Below are positions 21,311 to 28,976 of a stretch of DNA of 64,000 bases, in pieces (the stretch's first letter is position 1; each line of letters opens with the position of its first letter). Under the pieces are notes generated by a model. It made no database searches. It had not been told where the DNA came from and was given only the letters and a program-made list of their open reading frames with translations. Origin of the DNA: Paracoccus sanguinis (GTDB lineage: Bacteria > Pseudomonadota > Alphaproteobacteria > Rhodobacterales > Rhodobacteraceae). The stretch spans positions 1,240,001 through 1,304,000 of the forward strand of contig NZ_FNNA01000001.1 in the NCBI RefSeq assembly GCF_900106665.1, in the 5' to 3' direction. Made by a program: the position numbers and the translations under genes.

Positions 21311-22528
21311 TCACGACAGGAAGAACCGCACCATCTCGGCGCTGGCGTCCGGCCCCCTGGGGTCGGCATAGCTGCCGCGCGGATCGCCGCCCGACCAGGC
21401 GTGGCCGAGTCCATCGACGACCCAGTGCTCGGCCATCACCCGGTCTTCGGCATCGCCGAGCCGCGTGACCCGCCAGGGCCGCCCGGTCAGCCCGTGCGCG
21501 GCGGTCTCGGTCGCGCCGCGCAGCCCGGCGCGGGCGGCGGAGAGCACCGCCTCGCCGTTCGCCGGCGCCACGGTCGCGTCGGCGCTGCCGTGAAAGGCGA
21601 TGGTCCGCGCCCGGATCGGCCGGGCCGCGCCGCGCGCCCCCTTCATCGCGGCAAAGGCCCCGGCCATGTCCTGCGCCGCGCCCGCGGGCAGGCCCGAGTG
21701 GACGCCGACCGCCGCAAAGACCTCGGGATGCGCCGCCCCCAGGATCGCCGCCATCGCGCCCCCGGCCGAGAGCCCCGCGGCGAACACCCGCCCCTCGGGC
21801 ACGCCATGCTCACGCGCCACGCGGGACGCCAGCGCCGCGAGCAGCGCGGCCTCGCCCCCCTGCTGGTCGCCGGGGCGGAACCAGTTCCAGCAGAGCTGCG
21901 GGTTGTCGCCGCGCCCCTGCTCGGGGACGAGAAGGATCAGCCCGGCGCGCTCGGCCTCGGCGATCATCCGGGTGCCGGTGACGAAATCCTCGGGGTTCTG
22001 GGTGCAGCCGTGCAGCAGCAGGACCAGCCCGGAAGGCGGGGCGGGGTTCGCCGGCAGGTACAGCCGATAATCCCGCGCCCCCTCGGCCGAGGCCCAGTGT
22101 AGCCGCTGCCAGCGCCCGCCCTCGGGGTGCTCGGGATCGGCGGCAGCGCCCCCGGGCAGCCCGCCCGGCAGCGGCAGCCGCCCCACCCCCTCGCGCAGCC
22201 GCGCCACCACGTCGCCCAACCGCCCGCGCAGCCCGAACGGCCGCGGCCCGCCGGGTGCCGCGCCCCCCTCGGGCTGGACGGAAATATCCCCGCCGGAGGC
22301 ATCCGGCGCCGCCACCCGCGCGCCCCGGTCGGCCTTGGGCGCCGCCCCGGGCGAGACCCGGCGCGCCGTCCCCTCGATCACCGCGCCCCCCGGCGTGGGC
22401 GCCGCGTCGCCGCCGGGCGCCGGGGTCAGGCCCAGCACGCCCTGGATGGTCCGGGTCGCTCCGGCCGGATCGCCCTTGCGGGTCTGTTCCAGCGCGCGGC
22501 GCATGGCATCGGCAAAACTCTGGTCCAT
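21311..22528 (-). CDS. PHB depolymerase-family esterase
   Basis: This 405-residue alpha/beta hydrolase is of the Esterase_phb family. The oxyanion segment is LLLHGCTQNPEDF (about 180-192). The nucleophile is Ser254 in GLSAGGAM, the acid Asp317 in FHGSADATV, and the base His376 in GLGHAWSGG. The first 125 residues are a Gly/Pro/Ala-rich region without a signal peptide. Residues 76-88 are encoded by a copy of the dispersed GGGATATTT repeat. It may act on intracellular polyhydroxybutyrate or other esters; substrate unproven. A ribbon-helix-helix gene lies just upstream. Confidence 0.85.
   Translation of the reverse strand: MDQSFADAMRRALEQTRKGDPAGATRTIQGVLGLTPAPGGDAAPTPGGAVIEGTARRVSPGAAPKADRGARVAAPDASGGDISVQPEGGAAPGGPRPFGLRGRLGDVVARLREGVGRLPLPGGLPGGAAADPEHPEGGRWQRLHWASAEGARDYRLYLPANPAPPSGLVLLLHGCTQNPEDFVTGTRMIAEAERAGLILLVPEQGRGDNPQLCWNWFRPGDQQGGEAALLAALASRVAREHGVPEGRVFAAGLSAGGAMAAILGAAHPEVFAAVGVHSGLPAGAAQDMAGAFAAMKGARGAARPIRARTIAFHGSADATVAPANGEAVLSAARAGLRGATETAAHGLTGRPWRVTRLGDAEDRVMAEHWVVDGLGHAWSGGDPRGSYADPRGPDASAEMVRFFLS
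22267..22300 (-). repeat. Dispersed GGGATATTT-type repeat read in frame inside esterase gene
   Basis: This matches 32 of 34 positions of the intergenic copy at 8065-8098. Here it is translated as part of the esterase (ASGGDISVQPEG), in the low-complexity region ahead of the hydrolase domain. Confidence 0.75.
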
Positions 22529-22552
22529 GAAAGCGGTCCTTTCGGGAAAATC

Positions 22553-22939
22553 TCAGCGGGTGCGGTCGCGCAGCGCGGCCTTGACGGCGGCGGGGGCCTG
22601 CAACGCCCCCAGCACGGTGATCGAGCCGATCGCCGCCCGCGCCAGCTCGGGCGACACGTCGGCCGCGATGCGGGCAAGACCCACGACGCGGATATGCAGC
22701 GGCCCCGAGGCCTCGGCGGCCTCGAGCTCGGCGCGGGTGATCTCGCGCAGCCCCAGGTCGAGGCTGTGGCGCGCGATGGACCGCGCCACGGCGTCGTCCT
22801 GCGCGGTCAGCTGGTTGCGGATCGCGGTGCGGATGAAGTCGCTGCGGTTGGCATAGAACCCCTCCTGCACCAGCAGGTCGATGCGGCCCAGATCGACGTG
22901 GCCGAGGTTCAGCGTGATCTTCTCGTTGTCCCGTTCCAT
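22553..22939 (-). CDS. CopG/RHH-family transcriptional regulator
   Basis: This 128-residue protein is predicted to begin with a ribbon-helix-helix DNA-binding domain: the beta strand MERDNEKITLNLGHVDLGRI, then helices VQEGFYANRSDFIRTAIRNQL. The C-terminal half (LREITRAELEAAEASG, IGSITVLGAL) is not recognised. ATG 22939 is chosen because a longer reading would run through a highly symmetric operator-like sequence. It is followed by the esterase gene 24 bp later and probably regulates both. Confidence 0.78.
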   Translation of the reverse strand: MERDNEKITLNLGHVDLGRIDLLVQEGFYANRSDFIRTAIRNQLTAQDDAVARSIARHSLDLGLREITRAELEAAEASGPLHIRVVGLARIAADVSPELARAAIGSITVLGALQAPAAVKAALRDRTR

Positions 22940-22947
22940 GCCGATTC

Positions 22948-22983
22948 CATCCAAGCACCATCCGTATGGATGGAACATGGATG
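22948..22983. promoter_or_regulatory. Four-half-site symmetric operator upstream of the RHH gene
   Basis: CATCC occurs at 22948 and 22959, and its complement GGATG at 22968 and 22979. All four are placed in exact two-fold symmetry around 22965/22966. Half-sites on each arm are 11 bp apart, one helical turn, which suits cooperative binding of two RHH dimers. It lies 9-44 bp upstream of the start, where repression would be expected. Confidence 0.7.
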
Positions 22984-23059
22984 CTGCGCTGCAGCATGAC
23001 AAGGGCCGCGGCCGCGGCTCAACAAAGATCAGCCGATGCGGGGCACGCGACGGTGCGCC

Positions 23060-23773
23060 TCACGCCGCCGGCGCGGCGCCCACCAGCATCCCGCGCTGCA
23101 CCGCCGGGCGGGCAAGGAACCGCTCGACCCACGCGCCCACACGGGCGAACTCGTCCAGCCGCAGCAGCTCGCCCGCCTTGTAGCCCGTTGCGAGGGTGTT
23201 CACCCACGGCGCGATGGCGATGTCGGCGATGGAGTATTCGCCGGTGATCCACTCCCGCCCGTCGAGCTGCCGGTCGAGCACGCCCAGCAGCCGCCGGCTT
23301 TCGGCCACGTAGCGGTCGCGCGGGCGCTTGTCCTCGATCTCGCGGCCCTTGTAGGCGTGGAAGAACCCGAGCTGCCCGAACATCGGCCCGACGCCGCCCA
23401 TCTGGAACATCAGCCATTGCAGCGTCTGATAGCGCGCCGCCCCCGCCGCGGGCAGGAAGCGCCCGGTCTTGTCGGCCAGCCAGATCAGGATGGCGCCCGA
23501 CTCCCACAGCCCCATCGGGGCGCCGTCCGGCCCGTCCGGGTCGATCATCGCCGGGATCTTGTTGTTGGGGTTCAGCGACAGGAACTCGGGCGTCATCTGG
23601 TCGGCGGCCTCGCCGATGTCGATCCGGTGCGCGTCATAGTCGAGCCCGCATTCCTCGAGCATGATCGACGCCTTGACGCCGTTCGGGGTGTTCAGCGTGT
23701 AAAGCTGGATCACGCCCGCGCGCTTCGGCGGCCAGCGCCGTGTGACGGGAAATCCCCCGAGGTCGTCAAACAT
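23060..23773 (-). CDS. Glutathione S-transferase family protein (nu-class/YfcG-like)
   Basis: This 237-residue GST has the N-terminal thioredoxin-like domain IQLYTLNTPNGVKASIMLEE, the conserved cis-Pro segment NPNNKIPAMIDPDGPDG and the glutathione-binding ESGAILIWLADKTG. The all-helical C-terminal domain has YSIADIAIAPWVN. TPNG in place of a catalytic Tyr/Ser/Cys matches the nu class, which includes E. coli YfcG, a disulfide-bond reductase. About 22 residues precede the family N-terminus; a later start is possible. Confidence 0.9.
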   Translation of the reverse strand: MFDDLGGFPVTRRWPPKRAGVIQLYTLNTPNGVKASIMLEECGLDYDAHRIDIGEAADQMTPEFLSLNPNNKIPAMIDPDGPDGAPMGLWESGAILIWLADKTGRFLPAAGAARYQTLQWLMFQMGGVGPMFGQLGFFHAYKGREIEDKRPRDRYVAESRRLLGVLDRQLDGREWITGEYSIADIAIAPWVNTLATGYKAGELLRLDEFARVGAWVERFLARPAVQRGMLVGAAPAA

Positions 23774-23876
23774 CAGTCAATCCTCTTGCCTTAATTGCCG
23801 CTGAGGGCTGTTTGTGCTAGCGGCGGGGCCATGCGCTGGCGGCGAGCCGGCATCCAGCATCAAGGGATGGCCCCCC

Positions 23877-24353
23877 ATGCTTAAAGAGTTTCGCGACTTC
23901 ATCGCCAAAGGCAATGTCATGGACATGGCCGTCGGCATCATCATCGGCGCGGCCTTCACCGCCATCGTGACCTCGCTCGTCGGCGACATCATCAACCCGC
24001 TGCTCAGCATCATCACCGGCAACACCGACTTCTCGGCCAACTACATCGTGCTGCGCGGCACCGCCCCCGAGGGCGCCTCGCTCGAGGCCGCGAAAGAGGT
24101 CGGGGCGACGGTCTGGGCCTATGGCTCGTTCATCACCGCGGTCATCAACTTCCTGATCATCGCCTTCGTCGTGTTCCTGCTCGTCAAGGGCGTGAACAAG
24201 ATCAAGGAAACCGCGATGCGCAAGGAAGAGGCGCAGGCGTCCGCCGCCGGCCCCTCGCAAGAGGCGCTGCTGGCCGAGATCCGCGACCTGCTGGCCGCCC
24301 AGCGCGGCGGGGTGGCGGTCGATCCGACGCTCGGCGCACCGCGCCAGTACTGA
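23877..24353 (+). CDS. mscL: Large-conductance mechanosensitive channel MscL
   Basis: This 158-residue channel opens under membrane tension to release solutes on hypo-osmotic shock. It has the amphipathic N-terminus [20 protein letters not shown], pore helix TM1 [20 protein letters not shown], a periplasmic loop and TM2 [21 protein letters not shown]. The C-terminal coil is [17 protein letters not shown] 23877 fits the universal N-terminus. A strong terminator follows. Confidence 0.96.
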   Translation: MLKEFRDFIAKGNVMDMAVGIIIGAAFTAIVTSLVGDIINPLLSIITGNTDFSANYIVLRGTAPEGASLEAAKEVGATVWAYGSFITAVINFLIIAFVVFLLVKGVNKIKETAMRKEEAQASAAGPSQEALLAEIRDLLAAQRGGVAVDPTLGAPRQY

Positions 24354-24379
24354 GCGCATTTCGCCTGACCTGACCCGAC

Positions 24380-24405
24380 ACGGCCCCCGCTCGGGGGCCG
24401 TTTTC
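24380..24405 (+). terminator. Intrinsic terminator after mscL
   Basis: ACGGCCCCCG pairs with CGGGGGCCGT around a short CTC loop, followed by TTTTC. It lies 26 bp past the mscL stop and just before the end of the convergent ald gene, so it could serve both directions. Confidence 0.85.
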
Positions 24406-24416
24406 GTTGCGGGGCT

Positions 24417-25535
24417 TCAGAGGCCCAGCAGCGCCTCTGGCGTCACCGCCTCGAGCCCGAGCGCCTCGCCCACCGGCGGCGAGGCGAGCCGCCCCTCGTG
24501 GGTTGCCAGCCCCGCCCGCAGATGCGCGTCGTCCGTGGCCGCCTGCCGCCAGCCCTTGTCGGCCAGCGCCACGACGAACGGCAGCGTGGCATTGCCCAGC
24601 GCCTGCGTCGCGGTGCGCGCCACCGCGCCGGGCATATTGGCCACGCAGTAGTGCATGACACCGTCGACCTCGTAGATCGGGTCCTGGTGGGTGGTCGGGC
24701 GCGAGGTCTCGAAGCAGCCGCCCTGGTCGATCGCCACGTCCACCAGCGCCGCACCGGGCAGCATGGTGGCCAACTGCTCGCGCCGCACCAGCTTGGGCGC
24801 CGCGGCCCCCGGGATCAGCACCGCGCCGATCACCATGTCGGCGGTGGTCAGCAGGCCGGCGATGGCGGCCTCGCTGGAATACTGGGTCGTCAGCTTGCCC
24901 ATGAAGATGTCGTCGAGATAGCTGAGCCGCGGCACCGAGCGGTCGAGGACGGTGACGTTCGCCCCCATCCCCACCGCCACCCGCGCCGCCGCGGTGCCCA
25001 CCACGCCGCCGCCGATGATGACCACGCGCGCCGGCCGCACGCCGGGCACCCCGCCCAGCAGCACGCCGCGCCCGCCGTTGGCCTTTTGCAGCGTCCAGGC
25101 GCCGACCTGCGGGGCAAGCCGCCCGGCGACCTCGGACATCGGCGCCAGCAGCGGCAGCCCGCCGTGGCGGTCGGTCACCGTCTCATAGGCGATCGCGGTC
25201 ACGCCCGAGCCGAGCAGGTCGCGGGTCTGGTCGGGGTCCGGCGCGAGGTGAAGATAGGTGAAGAGCACCTGCCCCGCGCGCAGCATCGCCCGCTCGGCGG
25301 CCTGCGGTTCCTTGACCTTCACGATCATGTCGGCGTCCGCGAACACCGCCGCGGCGTCGGGGGCGATTTTGGCACCGGCGGCGCGATAGGCCTCGTCGGT
25401 GAAGCCCGCGCCGGTGCCCGCGCCCTCCTGCACCAGCACGGCGTGACCGTGCGCGACCAGCTCGCGCGCGGCGTCGGGGGTCAGGCCGACGCGGTATTCC
25501 TGCGGCTTGACCTCGGTGGGGCATCCGATCTTCAT
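24417..25535 (-). CDS. ald: Alanine dehydrogenase
   Basis: This 372-residue enzyme interconverts L-alanine with pyruvate and ammonia using NAD+. The N-terminus [20 protein letters not shown] is diagnostic. The substrate-binding Lys/His region is VKVKEPQ and FTYLHLAPD, and the Rossmann motif is [45 protein letters not shown] is strongly conserved. The gene is divergent from an Lrp/AsnC regulator, the usual control arrangement. Confidence 0.96.
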   Translation of the reverse strand: MKIGCPTEVKPQEYRVGLTPDAARELVAHGHAVLVQEGAGTGAGFTDEAYRAAGAKIAPDAAAVFADADMIVKVKEPQAAERAMLRAGQVLFTYLHLAPDPDQTRDLLGSGVTAIAYETVTDRHGGLPLLAPMSEVAGRLAPQVGAWTLQKANGGRGVLLGGVPGVRPARVVIIGGGVVGTAAARVAVGMGANVTVLDRSVPRLSYLDDIFMGKLTTQYSSEAAIAGLLTTADMVIGAVLIPGAAAPKLVRREQLATMLPGAALVDVAIDQGGCFETSRPTTHQDPIYEVDGVMHYCVANMPGAVARTATQALGNATLPFVVALADKGWRQAATDDAHLRAGLATHEGRLASPPVGEALGLEAVTPEALLGL

Positions 25536-25583
25536 CGCGTCCTCCGTGCGAGTCGTGTGGAGGCAATGCTGACACCCTTCCCG

Positions 25584-25640
25584 CGCAAGATACCGTCTTT
25601 TCTGCGGCCCGCGAAGGGGGTAGCGTGATGCAATCTTGCG
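25584..25640. promoter_or_regulatory. Inverted repeat in the ald/Lrp divergent promoter
   Basis: CGCAAGAT at 25584-25591 and ATCTTGCG at 25633-25640 form a perfect 8-bp inverted repeat separated by 41 bp. The second arm overlaps a short palindrome GCAATCTTGC. Spaced sites of this kind suit the multimeric Lrp/AsnC proteins. Confidence 0.5.
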
Positions 25641-25670
25641 TGGATCGCTTTCTACAGGAAGGTTTCTTTC

Positions 25671-26135
25671 ATGGCCGAGGCTCTCGACGCAACCGATCGG
25701 CGCATCCTTGCGGTGCTGCAAAAGGAAGGCCGGATCTCCAACGCCGACCTCGCGCAGCGGGTGAACCTCTCGGCCAGCGCCTGCCACCGGCGCGTCCAGC
25801 GGCTCGAGGAAAGCGGCTTCATTGCCGGCTACGTGGCCCTGCTGGACCCCCGCAGCCTCGGCCGCACCACCACGGTCTTCGTCGAGATTACCCTGTCCGG
25901 TCAGGGGGATGCGACGCTCGAGGCGTTCGAGCGCGCGGTCCGCACCATCCCCGACGTGCTCGAGTGCCACCTGATGGCGGGCTCGGCGGACTACCTGCTC
26001 AAGGTGCTGGCCGAGGACACCGACGACTTCGCCCGCATCCACCGCCAGCACCTCGCCCGCCTGCCGGGGGTGGCGCAGATGCAGTCGTCCTTCGCGCTGC
26101 GGATCGTCCAGCAGACCACGGCGCTGCCGTTGTGA
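25671..26135 (+). CDS. Lrp/AsnC family transcriptional regulator
   Basis: This 154-residue regulator has an N-terminal helix-turn-helix (LDATDRRILAVLQKEGRISNADLAQRVNLSASACHRRVQRLEESG) and a C-terminal RAM ligand-binding domain (DVLECHLMAGSADYLLKVLAEDTDDF). It is divergently transcribed from ald, so it is probably the alanine-responsive activator of that gene (AldR role by context). A purine-rich AGGAAGG lies upstream of the ATG. Confidence 0.92.
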   Translation: MAEALDATDRRILAVLQKEGRISNADLAQRVNLSASACHRRVQRLEESGFIAGYVALLDPRSLGRTTTVFVEITLSGQGDATLEAFERAVRTIPDVLECHLMAGSADYLLKVLAEDTDDFARIHRQHLARLPGVAQMQSSFALRIVQQTTALPL

Positions 26136-26222
26136 AATCCGTGCAGCGTTCGTCTGATGTTCGTGCGATGTTCATGCACAGTTCATGCGAACGCCTTGAC
26201 TAACAGCGGGGTCCGACCCAAC

Positions 26223-26240
26223 GTATCTCAAACGAGATAC
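26223..26240. promoter_or_regulatory. Toxin-antitoxin operator palindrome
   Basis: The perfect 7-bp arms GTATCTC and GAGATAC are separated by AAAC and end 21 bp before the antitoxin start. This is the expected kind of site for autorepression by a RelB/DinJ-like ribbon-helix-helix antitoxin. Confidence 0.75.
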
Positions 26241-26261
26241 ATGCGTGCGAAAGGTGCCGCG

Positions 26262-26561
26262 ATGCCCCGTCAGTCGACCATGCTGCACGTTCGCGTCGAC
26301 GAGCGGCTCAAGGCCGAGGCCAGCGCGACGCTTGCGGCGGTCGGGCTGAGTGTCTCGGATGCCGTACGGATCATGCTGACCCGCGTGGTCAGCGAGGGCG
26401 GGCTGCCCGCGGGGCTGGCCACCGATCCGGCCGCCTATGACGCCTGGTTCCGCACCAAGGTGCAGGAGGCGCTGGACGATCCGCGACCCGCGCTGCCCCA
26501 CGATGGGGTGATGGCCGAGACCGACGACCTCATCGCACGCAAGCGTCGTGCCGCCGGTTGA
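26262..26561 (+). CDS. RelB/DinJ family antitoxin
   Basis: This 99-residue protein begins MPRQSTMLHVRVDERLKAEA and continues ATLAAVGLSVSDAVRIMLTRV, the ribbon-helix-helix pattern of RelB/DinJ antitoxins. The C-terminal part (AYDAWFRTKVQEALDDPRPALPHDGVMAETD) is the toxin-wrapping region typical of ParE/RelE partners. ATG 26262 is preferred over a longer reading that would cover the palindromic operator. It overlaps the start of the broken toxin gene by 14 bp. Confidence 0.86.
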   Translation: MPRQSTMLHVRVDERLKAEASATLAAVGLSVSDAVRIMLTRVVSEGGLPAGLATDPAAYDAWFRTKVQEALDDPRPALPHDGVMAETDDLIARKRRAAG

Positions 26562-26823
26562 GTGGTCGCTGGCCGCCCGGGCTGACCTGATCGGGATCGT
26601 GGATTACGTCTCGGACCACAGCCTGCCGGCGGCCGAGGCCCTGCGCGATGCGCTGCGCGCCAAGATCGACCGCCTGCCCGAGCGGCCCCGGGCCTAGCGC
26701 AAGGGTTGCGTGGCAGGCACCCGCGAGATGGTGGTGGGCCGTCACTATGTCGTCGTCTACCGCGAGACGCCGCAGGCGATCCGCATCCTGCGCGTGCTGC
26801 ACACCTCACGGCGATGGCCGTAA
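26548..26823 (+). pseudogene. ParE/RelE-type toxin gene with an internal TAG stop
   Basis: From GTG 26548 the frame encodes PVEWSLAARADLIGIVDYVS, then RLPERPRA, and meets TAG at 26695-26697. Reading through the stop continues without frame change as RKGCVAGTREMVVGRHYVVVYRETPQAIRILRVLHTSRRWP, ending at TAA 26821-26823. The whole matches a normal-length (91-codon) ParE toxin in which a Tyr is usual at the stop position. A single TAC/TAT-to-TAG change explains it. The 49-residue product would lack the catalytic/gyrase-interacting half, leaving the antitoxin as an orphan unless the stop is suppressed or is a sequencing error. Confidence 0.85.
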
Positions 26824-26842
26824 GTGCCCACCCCGCCCCTAC

Positions 26843-26872
26843 TTCCCTGCCCAGATATCCCGGCCCGGCGGG
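26843..26872 (-). repeat. Dispersed GGGATATTTGGG-type repeat, variant
   Basis: The minus strand reads GGGCCGGGATATCTGGGCAG then GGAA. The core is nearly identical to the copy at 60822-60853. It lies immediately after the pncB stop, between pncB and the toxin remnant. Confidence 0.65.
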
Positions 26873-28195
26873 TCAGACCCGGACCGCCTGCGCCTCTTGT
26901 GCGCCGACGCCGAAGACGCGCTTGTAGTGCTCGATGAGCTCCGCCGGGCCGGTCGCCTTGGCGGGGTTGTCCGACAGCTTCACGGTCGGCTCGCCGTTCG
27001 CGGACACCGCCTTGCAGACGAGGCTGAAGGGCGCCAGCCCGTCGCCGGGGACCAGCCCGCGGAAGTCGTTGGTGAGCAGCGTGCCCCAGCCGAAGCTGAC
27101 CTTCACCCGGCCGCGGAAGCGTTCGTAGAGCGAGGTGATCTCGGGCACGTCGAGCCCGTCGGAAAAGATCACCAGCTTCTGCGAGGGATCCTCGCCGCGC
27201 TGGCGCCACCACTCGATGGCGTATTCCGCCGTCGCCACCGGGTCGCCGGAATCGACCCTGAGCCCGGTCCAGCCGGCCAGCCAGTCCGGCGCGTGGTCCA
27301 GGAAGCCGCGGGTGCCGTAGGTGTCGGGCAGCATGATCCGCAGGTTACCGTCATGCTCTTCGTGCCAGTCGGCCAGCACCTTGTAGGGCGCCTGCCGCAG
27401 CTCTGCGTCGGTCTCGGCCAGCGCGGCATAGACCATCGGCAGCTCGTGGGCGTTGGTGCCGATGGCCTCGATGTCGCGGCGCATGGCGATCAGGCAGTTC
27501 GAGGTGCCGGTGAAGGCGCCGCCCTGGTCGGCGATGCCCAGACCCTCGATCATCGCCTGCACGCACCAGTCCTGCCACAGGAAGCTGTGCCGCCGCCGCG
27601 TGCCGAAATCGGCGATCCGCAGTCCGGGGCCGAGCGTGCGCAGCGCCTCGATCTTTTCCCACAGCCGGGCCATGGCGCGGGCGTAGAGCACCTGAAGCTC
27701 GAACCGGCCCATGTCCTTGAGGACCGCGCGCGAGCGCAGCTCCATGATGATCGCCAGCGCCGGGATCTCCCACAGCATGACCTCGGGCCAGCGGCCGTGG
27801 AAGGTCAGCTCGTACTGGCCGTCGCGGCGGGTCAGCTCGTACTCGGGCAGCTGCAGGGCCTCGAGGAACTCCATGAAGTCGGGGCGGAACATCTGCCGCT
27901 TGCCGTAGAAGGTGTTGCCGCGCATCCAGGTGGATTCGCCGCGGGTCAGCCGCAGGCTGCGCACGTGGTCGAGCTGTTCGCGCAGCTCGCCCTCGTCGAT
28001 CAGGTCGGCGAGGCGGATGGACCTGGTGCGGTTGATCAGGCTGAACTCGACGTCCACGTCGGGGCGGTTGCGGAACACCGACTGGCACATCAGGAGCTTG
28101 TAGAAGTCGGTGTCGATCAGCGACCGGACGATGGGGTCGATCTTCCACTTGTGGTTATAGACGCGGGTGGCGATGTCGACGGTCGGGATCATCAT
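26873..28195 (-). CDS. pncB: Nicotinate phosphoribosyltransferase
   Basis: This 440-residue enzyme joins nicotinate and PRPP to form nicotinate mononucleotide in NAD salvage. Typical segments are [57 protein letters not shown] (phosphoribosyl-transfer core with the regulatory His region) and [29 protein letters not shown] and [10 protein letters not shown] are conserved near the C-terminus. ATG 28195 overlaps the pncA stop (ATGA); a second ATG is the next codon. It acts directly after pncA. Confidence 0.95.
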   Translation of the reverse strand: MMIPTVDIATRVYNHKWKIDPIVRSLIDTDFYKLLMCQSVFRNRPDVDVEFSLINRTRSIRLADLIDEGELREQLDHVRSLRLTRGESTWMRGNTFYGKRQMFRPDFMEFLEALQLPEYELTRRDGQYELTFHGRWPEVMLWEIPALAIIMELRSRAVLKDMGRFELQVLYARAMARLWEKIEALRTLGPGLRIADFGTRRRHSFLWQDWCVQAMIEGLGIADQGGAFTGTSNCLIAMRRDIEAIGTNAHELPMVYAALAETDAELRQAPYKVLADWHEEHDGNLRIMLPDTYGTRGFLDHAPDWLAGWTGLRVDSGDPVATAEYAIEWWRQRGEDPSQKLVIFSDGLDVPEITSLYERFRGRVKVSFGWGTLLTNDFRGLVPGDGLAPFSLVCKAVSANGEPTVKLSDNPAKATGPAELIEHYKRVFGVGAQEAQAVRV

Positions 28196-28788
28196 GCGAG
28201 GGTCACCCCCGCGTCGCGCATCGCCGCCTGCGCCGCGGCGCGCGAGCCGTCGAGGTCGATGGCGCGGGTCGCGGCCTCGATCACCGTCGCCGCGAACCCG
28301 AGCCGCGCGGCGTCCATCGCCGACCACGCCACGCAGAAGTCATGGGCGAGGCCGACGAAGGTCAGCGCGTCGATCCCCCGGTCGCGCAGGTAGCCGGCGA
28401 GCCCCGTGGGGGTCGCGTGGTCGTTCTCGAAGAACGCCGAGTAGCTGTCGATGCCGGGGCGGAAGCCCTTGCGGATCACCAGGTCGGCCACGTCGGTCGC
28501 CAGCCCCGGGTGGAACCCGGCGCCGGGCGTGCCCATCACGCAATGCGCGGGCCACAGCACCTGCGGGCCATAGGGCATCTGCACCTGCGAGAACGGCGCC
28601 GCGCCCGGGTGGTTGGCGGCGAAGCTGGTGTGGTCGTGCGGGTGCCAGTCCTGGGTCAGCACCACGGCGTCGAAATCGGGCATCAGGTCGTTGATCGGGC
28701 CGACGATCTCGTCCCCCCCCGCGACCGCCAGCGCCCCGCCGGGGCAGAAGTCGAGCTGCATATCCACGACGATCAGGGCGTTGGCCAT
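28192..28788 (-). CDS. pncA: Nicotinamidase
   Basis: This 198-residue enzyme hydrolyses nicotinamide to nicotinate and ammonia. The catalytic triad is visible as Asp in [14 protein letters not shown], Lys in [16 protein letters not shown] and Cys in [15 protein letters not shown]. The metal-binding [12 protein letters not shown] is also present. It forms an operon with pncB (4-bp overlap). With nadE at 3.8 kb, the salvage route from nicotinamide is largely represented in the window. Confidence 0.95.
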   Translation of the reverse strand: MANALIVVDMQLDFCPGGALAVAGGDEIVGPINDLMPDFDAVVLTQDWHPHDHTSFAANHPGAAPFSQVQMPYGPQVLWPAHCVMGTPGAGFHPGLATDVADLVIRKGFRPGIDSYSAFFENDHATPTGLAGYLRDRGIDALTFVGLAHDFCVAWSAMDAARLGFAATVIEAATRAIDLDGSRAAAQAAMRDAGVTLA

Positions 28789-28976
28789 CGGCGCCTCGCG
28801 TTCACGGTCCTGCGACCAGCAGATACGGAGCGCGGCGGGCGAGGTCAACGCGACCCCCTGTCCGTCGCCGCCCGCCACGCCAAGCGGGACGCCCGCGGGG
28901 CCGCGGAACGCAGGGCGGCGTGACCTCGGGGCGCATCCGCGCTGAGCCTGTCCCATTCATCCACGGAGGAGATTTC

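Noticed and set aside
24417-26051. Longer ald reading beginning inside the Lrp-type regulator gene
   Set aside because: The true N-terminus MKIGCPTEV is diagnostic; the extension is antisense to the regulator.
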